Assembly (NCBI GenBank): GCA_947305795.1
Contig: CAMZEK010000001.1
Coordinates: forward strand, 62,001 to 126,000
Reading direction: 5' to 3'
Source: an uncultured Bacteroidales bacterium
GTDB lineage: Bacteria; Bacteroidota; Bacteroidia; Bacteroidales; F082
DNA: 64,000 nucleotides
Positions 8,214-16,383 of this stretch are shown here, in pieces (positions within the stretch are counted from its first letter, which is position 1; each line of letters starts with the position of its first letter). The notes beneath the pieces are model-generated. The model worked only from the letters and a program-made list of their open reading frames with translations. It was not told the origin of the DNA and did no database searches. The translations under genes were made by a program, and so were the position numbers.

Positions 8214-8771
8214 ATGACTTACTTGGAAAAACTAATCAATACACGACAGAGGCCACAGAGCATGGTTGAAGGTATTTCATCCATGATCCTCCAAATCAGG
8301 AAGGAGAACATCAAGCAATGCCTCAGCGACCTCGACACCATGAGGCATCGGCAGGACTATATCGCCACCATTGATGGCGTGATGTACTACGACGACTCGA
8401 AGGCTGAGAATGTCAATGCCACATGGTTCACCTTTGAGAACATCGTCAAGCCCGTGGTGTGGATTGCTGGAGGCAACGACAAAGGCACCGACTTCAGTGA
8501 CCTGAAGCCTTCGGTAAGAGAAAACGTCAGGGCCCTTATCTGCATAGGACCCAACAACACTAACCTGAGAAAGGCATTCAAAGGCGACATCAACGAAATC
8601 CGTCAAGCCGAAAGTATTGAAAAAGCCGTGGAAATGGCTTCACAAATCGCACAAGAAGACGATATCGTGCTGTTTTCGCCCGCTTGCCATGCTGAAAGCG
8701 AGAACAACGAGGAAAGAGGCAACCGCTACATTGAATCCGTGAGGAGACTGGAAAATGAACGTAATCAATAA
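8214..8771 (+). pseudogene. murD: MurD remnant: C-terminal domain only
   Basis: A 185-codon open frame matching only the end of MurD (UDP-MurNAc-Ala:D-Glu ligase, normally about 450 residues). Similarity begins near SMVEGISSMILQIRKENI, the end of the central domain, and continues through RHRQDYIATIDGV, DDSKAENVNAT, AGGNDKGTDFS and SPAC...EERG. The UDP-binding domain and the whole ATP-binding domain with its GKTT loop are absent. The D-Glu-side loop, SPACASFDxF in most MurDs, reads SPACHAESENN: two residues shorter and lacking the Phe. The DDSK lysine survives. It cannot work alone as a ligase, yet the frame is open and overlaps ftsW by 17 bases. A two-codon frame ATG-ATA-TGA at 8209 overlaps the start. 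It could be a decaying gene, a repurposed domain or an assembly artefact. Confidence 0.8.
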
Positions 8772-10044
8772 AATATTGCGTGGTGACAAAGTTGTATGGG
8801 TAGTGGCGCTCTTGTTGGGAACCATTTCCTTGATTGTGGTTTACAGTGCGTCAAGTGCCTTGGTAGTCAAGAACTACGGTGGCAACACAGGCCGTTTGCT
8901 TCTGAAGCATTCCGGCACGCTGCTCATCGGCTATGCCATGATGTTTGCCGCCTACAAGATTGATTACCGGCGTTTTGCCAAATTCGCATGGTTCCTGCTG
9001 ATACCTTGCCTTGCATTGCTTCTCTATACGTTGGTTTTCGGAAAGCATATCAACGCCGCAAGCCGTACCATTAACATCTTCGGCATCTCATTCCAACCGA
9101 GTGAAATCGCCAAAATCATCCTCATCACCTACTTGGCGCGACAATTGGTGATGATGGGCGACCGATTGACCCGCTTCAAAGATGTCATCCTCTATCTAGG
9201 GCTGCCTATTTTGCTTACCGCTGCGCTCATTTTCCCTGAAAACCTGTCAACGGCAGCCATCTTGTTAGTCGTTTGCATGGTGTTGCTGTTCATCGGAAGA
9301 GTTAAGTTCCTGCACATCCTCGCCATCGTTGGCATCGGTGTGGTGGGATTGGGCTTCTATATCGCCTTTGACGCGGCCAAAACCGAAATCGGAAACAAAC
9401 GAGCAGAAAAGGAAAGTCGGAAAAGCGACCGAGAAGTGGTCTTCGTCCCAAAAAAAACGCGTATCAAGACGTGGGCCAACCGCCTCGACGCCATGGGCGA
9501 AAGCAAAGAAGAAGGCTTCGACCCCTTCGATGACCACCACTACCAGCAAACCTACGCCAAAATCGCTGTGGCCACTGGCTCAGTGTTCGGCAAAGGCCCC
9601 GGCAAGAGCGAGCAACGCAACTTCCTGCCCCACCCTTACTCCGACTTCATCTATGCCATCATCATCGAAGAATACGGCCTCATTGGCGCTATTATCGTAC
9701 TGCTACTCTATGTCATCCTGTTCACGAGGGTTATCCGAATCGTCCACAAACGACCACTTACCTTCGGGGCACTCATGGCGTTCGGACTGGGATTCCTCAT
9801 CATCCTTCAGGCCATGATCAACATGGGTGTTTCCATCGGGCTGTTGCCCGTCACGGGACAGCCGCTACCCTTCATCAGTATGGGTGGTTCCTCCATGATG
9901 GCCACTGGATTTATCCTTGGCATGATTCTGAGCGTCACCCGAAATATCGAGGAAGAGACTGAGCAAGAACAAATTGAACAAGAAACAACAACCGAAGAAG
10001 TAATTGAAGATACCTATGAAAACGAACCCGAAAATCGTGATTAG
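8755..10044 (+). CDS. ftsW: Septal peptidoglycan glycosyltransferase FtsW
   Basis: A 429-residue SEDS-family membrane protein that polymerises lipid II at the septum together with FtsI. It has multiple hydrophobic helices, the family block GPGKSEQRNFLPHPYSDFIYAIIIEEYG, and the end motif PFISMGGSSMM. A hydrophilic loop rich in charged residues occupies about 205-255. The C-terminus is an acidic tail of Glu, Gln and Thr (about residues 400-429) whose coding sequence overlaps the start of murG by 29 bases. Its ATG lies inside the murD remnant, so ftsW translation may depend on ribosomes reading that remnant. Confidence 0.95.
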   Translation: MNVINKILRGDKVVWVVALLLGTISLIVVYSASSALVVKNYGGNTGRLLLKHSGTLLIGYAMMFAAYKIDYRRFAKFAWFLLIPCLALLLYTLVFGKHINAASRTINIFGISFQPSEIAKIILITYLARQLVMMGDRLTRFKDVILYLGLPILLTAALIFPENLSTAAILLVVCMVLLFIGRVKFLHILAIVGIGVVGLGFYIAFDAAKTEIGNKRAEKESRKSDREVVFVPKKTRIKTWANRLDAMGESKEEGFDPFDDHHYQQTYAKIAVATGSVFGKGPGKSEQRNFLPHPYSDFIYAIIIEEYGLIGAIIVLLLYVILFTRVIRIVHKRPLTFGALMAFGLGFLIILQAMINMGVSIGLLPVTGQPLPFISMGGSSMMATGFILGMILSVTRNIEEETEQEQIEQETTTEEVIEDTYENEPENRD

Positions 10045-11122
10045 CGGCGGCGGCACTGGAGGCCACATTTTCCCTGCCATCGCCATCGCCGATGCCTTGA
10101 AGCGCAAGTTTCCCGAGGCTGACATCCTCTTCATCGGTGCCCAAGGCCGCATGGAGATGGAGCGCGTGCCCAAAGCAGGCTATCCCATAGAAGGCTTGTG
10201 GATCAGCGGGTTCACCAAGGATCTGAGAGCACTTAGCCTGCCTTTCAAGCTCATCAGCAGCCTGACCAAAGCACGGCGCATCCTGAAGAATTTCCAACCC
10301 GATGTGGTCATCGGCGTTGGCGGTTTCGCCAGCGGTCCCACCCTGAAAGCCGCCAACTGGCTCGGCATTCCAACTGTCATCCAAGAGCAGAACTCCTATC
10401 CAGGCAAAACCAACCGCAACGTAGGTCAAAAAGCCAAAGCCATCTGCGTAGCCTACGACCACATGGAGCAATGGTTCCCCGCCGAAAGGATTCACCTGAC
10501 GGGCAATCCTCTGAGAGCCAACATCGCCGCAAGTGGAACACGTGAAGAAGCCGCTGCCTACTTCCACGTTGACGCTAAGAAGCCCGTGGTACTTTTGGTC
10601 GGCGGAAGTCAAGGCGCGTTGGGCATCAACAAAGGCATCAGCGCGCAACTCAACCTGTTCAAGGACAACGACCTACAACTCATTTGGCAAACTGGAAAAA
10701 CATACATCACACAAGCCCAAGAGGAAGTAAAAGCTTTGGACCTTGGGGACAAAGTGAAGCCCACCGTCTTCATCGACCGCATGGACTTGGCCTACACCCT
10801 TGCCGACGTGGTCATCTCGCGTGCCGGCGCCATGTCGATCTCGGAACTCGCCTTGGTGCAAAAGCCCGTCATCTTCGTGCCGCTCCCCACCGCCGCTGAA
10901 GACCACCAGACCAAGAACGCACAACGCCTCGTGGATGCCGAAGCTGCCCTCATGGTAAGGAACGTCGAGACAGAAACGGAGCTTGTTCCTACCTTGTTGA
11001 AGCTTGTCAACGACCCCATCAAACAAGAGAAAATGAAAGTCAACATCGGCAAGTTCGCCCGTCCGAACGCCGCTGAAGACATCGTTCAAATCATAGTTAA
11101 TAGTTTTAGTTTAGTTGATTAG
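10016..11122 (+). CDS. murG: UDP-GlcNAc:lipid I N-acetylglucosaminyltransferase MurG
   Basis: A 368-residue GT-B enzyme that makes lipid II from lipid I on the cytoplasmic membrane face. The N-terminal glycine loop ISGGGTGGHIFPA is at residues 9-21, GVGGFASGP and HxQNSYPG-type EQNSYPGKTN follow, and the second loop is VGGSQGALGIN. I chose the ATG at 10016 over an in-frame TTG at 10004 because it places the glycine loop at the usual distance from the start. It lies inside the ftsW reading frame by 29 bases and is nine bases upstream of murC. Confidence 0.96.
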   Translation: MKTNPKIVISGGGTGGHIFPAIAIADALKRKFPEADILFIGAQGRMEMERVPKAGYPIEGLWISGFTKDLRALSLPFKLISSLTKARRILKNFQPDVVIGVGGFASGPTLKAANWLGIPTVIQEQNSYPGKTNRNVGQKAKAICVAYDHMEQWFPAERIHLTGNPLRANIAASGTREEAAAYFHVDAKKPVVLLVGGSQGALGINKGISAQLNLFKDNDLQLIWQTGKTYITQAQEEVKALDLGDKVKPTVFIDRMDLAYTLADVVISRAGAMSISELALVQKPVIFVPLPTAAEDHQTKNAQRLVDAEAALMVRNVETETELVPTLLKLVNDPIKQEKMKVNIGKFARPNAAEDIVQIIVNSFSLVD

Positions 11123-11131
11123 TTAATAGTT

Positions 11132-12472
11132 ATGAGCGACAGGAAAGGACATACCATTTATTTTTTGGGCATCGGCGGCATCGGCATGAGCGCCTTGGCA
11201 CGGTATTACCGCAGCCTCGGCTACGCCGTCGCTGGCTATGACCTTACCCCTTCCCCGCTCACACAACAGCTAGAAAATGAGGGCATGGCAATCCATTATG
11301 AAGACAATCCAACTTTATTGCCTGCCCTCATTAGCTTTGTGGTTTACACCCCCGCTGTGCCGAAAAACCTCAAAGAATTCGAGGCATTGCGGAAACGAGG
11401 CCTCCCCATTCTAAAACGCGCCGAAGCCTTGGGGCGCATCTCAAAAGATCACTTCACTATCGCCATTGCGGGCACACACGGCAAAACCACCACCACCGCC
11501 ATGGCCGCCCACATCCTGAACGCTAACGGCAAGGACACCACTGCTTTCATCGGCGGCATCGCCAACAACTTCGGAAGCAACCTGCTACTCGGCAAAGGCA
11601 CAGGCAGCCTCTTGGTCGTGGAAGCCGACGAGTTCGACCGCTCCTTCTTGCAACTGCGCCCCGCCATCAGCGTCATCAACTCCATCGACGCCGACCATTT
11701 GGACATCTACGGCGACCGACAGCACTTGGTGAAGAGTTTCAACGAATTTGCGCAACTAACCGAAAAACAACTTATTGTAAAAGAGCATCTTGAAATTGAA
11801 GGCAAAGGCATCCTTCGTTTCGGCTTTGACAAAGACAACAACTACCGCGCCGAAATCGTCAAGACAGAAAACGGCTTCACCGACTTCGTGGTTTATAGCG
11901 AGGGCACAAAGACCGAAATCCGTCTGCCGATGGCAGGCCGCCACAATGTGCTGAATGCCACGGCTGCCTTTGCAACTGCACGTCAGGCTGGAATCTCAGC
12001 TGAAGAAATCGCAAAAGCATTATCCACCTTCAAAGGGGTAAAGCGTCGTTTTGACATCCGCATAAACAACGAAAAATATTGTTATATCGACGATTATGCC
12101 CATCATCCTGAAGAAATCAGGGCCTGCTTGCAAGCCGTCAGAGACGCTTTCCCGAAACAGAAACTCACCTTGGTCTTCCAGCCTCACTTGTTCAGCCGAA
12201 CCCGCGATTTCATGGACGACTTCGCACAAATTCTGGGTATGGCCGACGAGCTGATCCTGCTCGACATCTATCCGGCCCGCGAGAAGCCCATCGAAGGCAT
12301 CACCTCAAAAACTTTGTTGGACAAAGTGCAATTGAACGACAAGAAGCTCTGTCCTAAGTCTGAGCTTATCAGCTTGATTGACAGCGAGAAGCCCGAACTA
12401 TTAGTCACAATGGGTGCTGGCGACATCGACCGTTTTGTTGAACCCTTGGAAAAACTGATTGCGACATGGTAA
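11132..12472 (+). CDS. murC: UDP-N-acetylmuramate--L-alanine ligase MurC
   Basis: A 446-residue full-length Mur ligase that adds L-Ala, the first stem-peptide residue. The dinucleotide-like loop FLGIGGIGMSALA is at residues 11-23 and the ATP loop GTHGKTTTT at 114-122; DDYAHHPEEI lies in the C-terminal half. The intact MurC and MurE on either side of the murD remnant show that the truncation is specific to murD. Its end overlaps ftsQ by seven bases. Confidence 0.97.
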   Translation: MSDRKGHTIYFLGIGGIGMSALARYYRSLGYAVAGYDLTPSPLTQQLENEGMAIHYEDNPTLLPALISFVVYTPAVPKNLKEFEALRKRGLPILKRAEALGRISKDHFTIAIAGTHGKTTTTAMAAHILNANGKDTTAFIGGIANNFGSNLLLGKGTGSLLVVEADEFDRSFLQLRPAISVINSIDADHLDIYGDRQHLVKSFNEFAQLTEKQLIVKEHLEIEGKGILRFGFDKDNNYRAEIVKTENGFTDFVVYSEGTKTEIRLPMAGRHNVLNATAAFATARQAGISAEEIAKALSTFKGVKRRFDIRINNEKYCYIDDYAHHPEEIRACLQAVRDAFPKQKLTLVFQPHLFSRTRDFMDDFAQILGMADELILLDIYPAREKPIEGITSKTLLDKVQLNDKKLCPKSELISLIDSEKPELLVTMGAGDIDRFVEPLEKLIATW

Positions 12473-13236
12473 AGAAAATTTTCAGCATATTGGCATGGGT
12501 CGTCACAGGAGCCGCATTAGTCGCCCTGTTCATCTTCGCGCGAGAGAATTATCTTGACACACCCATTCGCTCCGTCAACGTGGACATTGACAGGAACGCC
12601 GACAGCGGTTTTGTCAAGAAAGAAGTCGTCCTTGCCGACATCAATACGTTATGTGCCACAGCCAAAATCGGCACGGTCAACATGGCTTCCATCAGCAAGC
12701 AACTGAAATCCAACCCGTGGATTGAGAGTTCGTCCTCTTTCGTTGACCTCGATGCCAATCTGAACGTCAAACTCAAGGAATATGAGCCCGTGATGCGTGT
12801 TTTCGGAACCAACGGACAATCAGCCTACGTTACTGCCGAGGGAGTGCTACTCCCTGTAAGTCGCAGTCACACGCCACACGTTCTCATTGCCAGCGGTAAT
12901 TTCAATCTGGACTCCATACAGTTCAACCACAAGCTCTGCGACAGCATTGAGGTCGAACGCAACATCTTGAATGCCAAATATGTGCTGGAAGCCATCGAGC
13001 GCAACAGCTTCATGAAAAACAACGTCGGGCAGATTTATTGTAATGGAAGAAACGAGTTTGAGATTGTAGCCAAAGGCATTGGCTCACGAATCGTCATTGG
13101 TGACACCTGTAGCATTGACGACAAGCTGAAACGCTTGGAAATTTTCATCGAACAGAAAGCCAACAGCCTTGAAATCAAGAGCTTCAAAACAATCAATCTG
13201 AAATATAAAAATCAAATAGTTTGCACAAAAAGATAA
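12466..13236 (+). CDS. ftsQ: FtsQ-like cell division protein
   Basis: A 256-residue bitopic membrane protein with one N-terminal transmembrane helix (about residues 5-25). The periplasmic part starts with a POTRA-like stretch (PIRSVNVDIDRNADSGFVKKEVV), followed by the FtsQ-type region with NPWIESSSSFVDLDANLNVKLKEYEPVMRV. FtsQ recruits later divisome proteins through FtsB and FtsL. The call rests on topology, length and position between murC and ftsA. It is four bases upstream of ftsA. Confidence 0.88.
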   Translation: MVKKIFSILAWVVTGAALVALFIFARENYLDTPIRSVNVDIDRNADSGFVKKEVVLADINTLCATAKIGTVNMASISKQLKSNPWIESSSSFVDLDANLNVKLKEYEPVMRVFGTNGQSAYVTAEGVLLPVSRSHTPHVLIASGNFNLDSIQFNHKLCDSIEVERNILNAKYVLEAIERNSFMKNNVGQIYCNGRNEFEIVAKGIGSRIVIGDTCSIDDKLKRLEIFIEQKANSLEIKSFKTINLKYKNQIVCTKR

Positions 13237-13240
13237 AGCC

Positions 13241-14608
13241 ATGAGTGAAGGAAAAATTATCGTCGGATTAGACATCGGCACCACCAAGGTGGCCTGCATC
13301 GTAGGCAGGAAAGCCAGCAACGGGAAAATCGAAATCTTAGGATACGGCAAGACCGTCTCCACAGGTGTAAAGCGTGGGGTGGTCACCAACATCTTTGAGA
13401 CTGTCGACGCCATCAAGCAAGCCGTGGCGCAGGCCTCTGAGCAATCGGGCGTGGAAATCAACCGCGTCAGCGTCGGCATCGCCGGACAGCACATCAAGAG
13501 TCTGCAGCACCGAGGCGTGATGATGCGCGACAATCACCTGACCGAAATCACGGAAGCCGAGCTAGAAAGGCTGCGCAACGACACGTTCAAAATCAACATG
13601 ATGCCAGGTGAGGAAATCATCGACATCATCCGCCAAGACACTTACGTGGACGGTGAACTGGCCAATAACCCTGTGGGCATGTTGGGAAGCAAAATCGAAG
13701 CCAACTTCCATGTCATCATCGGACAGACCTCAGCGGCGAAAAACATCATCAGGTGCATCGAAAATGCTGGCCTTGAAATGGACTACATGATTCTTGAGCC
13801 TATCGCTTCGGCACAAGCCGTGCTCGACGAAGAGGAAAAAGATGCGGGTGTGGTCCTCGTCGACATCGGCGGCGGCACCACCGACATCGCCATTTTCAAG
13901 GAGAAGAAGATACAACATACAGCTGTGATTTCCATCGGCGGTAACATCATCACCAACGACATCTGCACAGGCTGCTCCATCATCAGGCACTATGCAGAGG
14001 AAGTAAAAGTGAAATTCGGTTCTGCCTTAGCCGAACAGAACCGCGACGATGAGGTGGTCTCCATCCCTGGCATCAAGGGCCGTCCACCCAAGGAAATCTC
14101 GTTCAAGAACTTAGCCGGCATCATCCAATCACGTCTTGAAGAGATCTTCGAGATGGTGAACTACGAAATCCAAAAAGCGAAAGCCAGCAACAACCTGATT
14201 GCCGGCATTGTACTTACTGGAGGTGGAGCCCTGATGAAGCACATCCAGCAGTTGGCCGAGTTCAAGACAGGCCTTGAAGTGCGCATTGGCTATCCCAACG
14301 AGCATCTTGCCGAAAGCTCCATGAAAGAAATGTCAAGCCCCATGTATGCCACTGGCATAGGACTCGTCATCGAGACCATCGCTCGCATGGAACACGATGA
14401 TCAGCTATATGAGTCACAGCAGGCCGAACGCGAGAAAGAACTAAGTTCACAGCCTATTGAAACCACCCCAACTGTCGAAATAGAGGATCCCGAAGGCAAA
14501 GAAGAGGACAAAGATGGTAGAAGAAGAAAAAAAGAGCGCAAAGGCCTTGACCTGACAGAGATCGTCACCTCGTTGTCTAAAATTTTCAATCCCGATGATA
14601 TCAAATAA
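13241..14608 (+). CDS. ftsA: Cell division protein FtsA
   Basis: A 455-residue actin-fold ATPase that tethers FtsZ to the membrane. The phosphate-binding loops GLDIGTTKVACIVG (about residues 8-21) and VLVDIGGGTTDIAIF (about 205-219) and the adenosine motif GIVLTGGGALM are visible. The C-terminal 60 residues are charged and low in complexity (DGRRRKKERKGLDLTEIVTSLSKIF) and end in a helix suited to membrane binding. It is longer than the roughly 420 residues of E. coli FtsA because of this tail. FtsZ starts 14 bases downstream. Confidence 0.96.
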   Translation: MSEGKIIVGLDIGTTKVACIVGRKASNGKIEILGYGKTVSTGVKRGVVTNIFETVDAIKQAVAQASEQSGVEINRVSVGIAGQHIKSLQHRGVMMRDNHLTEITEAELERLRNDTFKINMMPGEEIIDIIRQDTYVDGELANNPVGMLGSKIEANFHVIIGQTSAAKNIIRCIENAGLEMDYMILEPIASAQAVLDEEEKDAGVVLVDIGGGTTDIAIFKEKKIQHTAVISIGGNIITNDICTGCSIIRHYAEEVKVKFGSALAEQNRDDEVVSIPGIKGRPPKEISFKNLAGIIQSRLEEIFEMVNYEIQKAKASNNLIAGIVLTGGGALMKHIQQLAEFKTGLEVRIGYPNEHLAESSMKEMSSPMYATGIGLVIETIARMEHDDQLYESQQAEREKELSSQPIETTPTVEIEDPEGKEEDKDGRRRKKERKGLDLTEIVTSLSKIFNPDDIK

Positions 14609-14622
14609 AAACCAATAAAATC

Positions 14623-16353
14623 ATGGAAGATCAATACAATTTCACCCCACAGGGACAGGACGAACTGTTCAAACCCGTCGATGCGGAGATGCCCAACTAC
14701 ATCAAGGTCATCGGCGTAGGCGGCGGCGGCGGTAATGCCGTCAGCCACATGATGGAGGAAGGCATCACTGGTGTCGATTTCATCCTCTGCAACACCGATT
14801 ACCAAGCCTTGATGAAAAGCTGCGTCAAAACTAAAGTTCACCTCGGCCAACGCGACCTTGGAGCCGGCAACGACCCCAACAAAGGCCGTGAAGCCGCTGA
14901 AATGAGCAAGGACGAAATCCAAGCCCTGCTCGACGACAACACCAAGATGCTCTTCGTCACGGCGGGCATGGGCGGCGGCACTGGCACTGGCGCGGCTCCC
15001 GTCATCGCCAAATTAGCCAAGGAGAAAGGCATCCTTACCGTCGGCATCGTCACCTTGCCCATGGAACGCGAAGGCCGTCGCCGCAAGATGCAAGCCCTCG
15101 CTGGCATTGACGAACTCAAAAAATGTGTCGACACGCTCATCCTTATCAGCACCGACAAATTGCGCGACCAGTACGGCGACCTGAAGCTCTCCGAAGCCTT
15201 CCGCAAGGCCGACGACGTGCTGACCACCGCTGCCAAGGGCATCGCCGAGATCATCACGGTGCCTGGTTATGTCAATGTCGACTTCGAGGATGTCACCACT
15301 GTGATGAAAGACAGTGGCAAAGCCATCATGGGTTCAGGTATAGCCGAAGGAGATGGCCGCGCCGAAAAAGCCATCAAGGCTGCCATCCACTCGCCTTTGC
15401 TCAACGACTCCAACATCGAGGGTGCCAAGAACATCCTGCTCTACATCACTTCCGGCACCAATGAGGTATCATTGGACGAGGTCGACGAAATCCTAGAAAT
15501 TGCGCAAGCCTCTTGCGGCAACAACTCCGACGTCATTTGGGGTAACGGCACCGACGAAAGTCTCGGTGAGGCCCTCTGTGTGACCCTCATTGCCACTGGC
15601 TTCAACCACGAACAAAAGATTATCCACAGCCCAAAACCTGATGGAACCATGAAGAAAGACGACAAGGCCCAAAGCGTGGGGAAAGTCATCTACGACATAG
15701 ACGGCAACGTGGTTTCGGGCCCTGTCAACGTCCCAGAGCAGCCCAAGACCGAAAATGTCATCAAAGAAAAAGCCGAGCCGCTTCCTGAAGCAGAAATTGC
15801 TCCAAAAGTAGAAGACACAAAACCCGCTCCGGAACCTGTGCCCGAGAAGAAGGAAGAAAAAATCACGCACATCCTGTTCGATGACGAACCATTGGACGAG
15901 GCACCTGTAGAGTTAGACCTGCCCCAACCGCAACCCACAGCAGAACCTGTCCCTGAGAACACGACCGTCGTACCGCACGATGAGCCGAAGCCTTATGTCA
16001 AGGTGTACCAAAACCCCTTCTCGTCCGTTTCCGACGACGACAGCTTCGAAATCACCTCGCGTATCATGACCAAGGAGGAAGTCATGGCCAAAGCACAAGA
16101 AGTTGCCGTTATGGAAGCCAAGAAAATCAAAGAAATCGACCCAAAAGAAGAGCTGCGCAAGCAAAGGCTTCGTGCGTTGAGCATGAATTTCATGACGCAA
16201 CGCGGATTGGAAGAGATTGAAAACCAACCCGCTTACTTACGTCGCAATGTGGACTTGAGCGACCATGATGCTGACAACGGCATGTCGCATTACTCGACCT
16301 CAAGCAAGGGCATCAGCGGCGAAAATAGCTTCTTGCACGACAACGTAGACTGA
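14623..16353 (+). CDS. ftsZ: Cell division GTPase FtsZ with long C-terminal linker
   Basis: A 576-residue tubulin homologue. The GTP signature GGGTGTG is at residues 117-123, and the synergy region DSNIEGAKNILLYITSG follows in the GTPase core (about 25-335). A roughly 220-residue linker rich in Pro, Glu and Lys separates the core from the final NSFLHDNVD, the conserved tail that binds FtsA and other partners in Bacteroidales. The total length is well above the 380-430 residues of most FtsZs and fits this phylum's long-linker type. It is the last gene of the dcw cluster. Confidence 0.97.
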   Translation: MEDQYNFTPQGQDELFKPVDAEMPNYIKVIGVGGGGGNAVSHMMEEGITGVDFILCNTDYQALMKSCVKTKVHLGQRDLGAGNDPNKGREAAEMSKDEIQALLDDNTKMLFVTAGMGGGTGTGAAPVIAKLAKEKGILTVGIVTLPMEREGRRRKMQALAGIDELKKCVDTLILISTDKLRDQYGDLKLSEAFRKADDVLTTAAKGIAEIITVPGYVNVDFEDVTTVMKDSGKAIMGSGIAEGDGRAEKAIKAAIHSPLLNDSNIEGAKNILLYITSGTNEVSLDEVDEILEIAQASCGNNSDVIWGNGTDESLGEALCVTLIATGFNHEQKIIHSPKPDGTMKKDDKAQSVGKVIYDIDGNVVSGPVNVPEQPKTENVIKEKAEPLPEAEIAPKVEDTKPAPEPVPEKKEEKITHILFDDEPLDEAPVELDLPQPQPTAEPVPENTTVVPHDEPKPYVKVYQNPFSSVSDDDSFEITSRIMTKEEVMAKAQEVAVMEAKKIKEIDPKEELRKQRLRALSMNFMTQRGLEEIENQPAYLRRNVDLSDHDADNGMSHYSTSSKGISGENSFLHDNVD

Positions 16354-16383
16354 GCTCAACTCGCTGCATAATCCATTGCAGGG

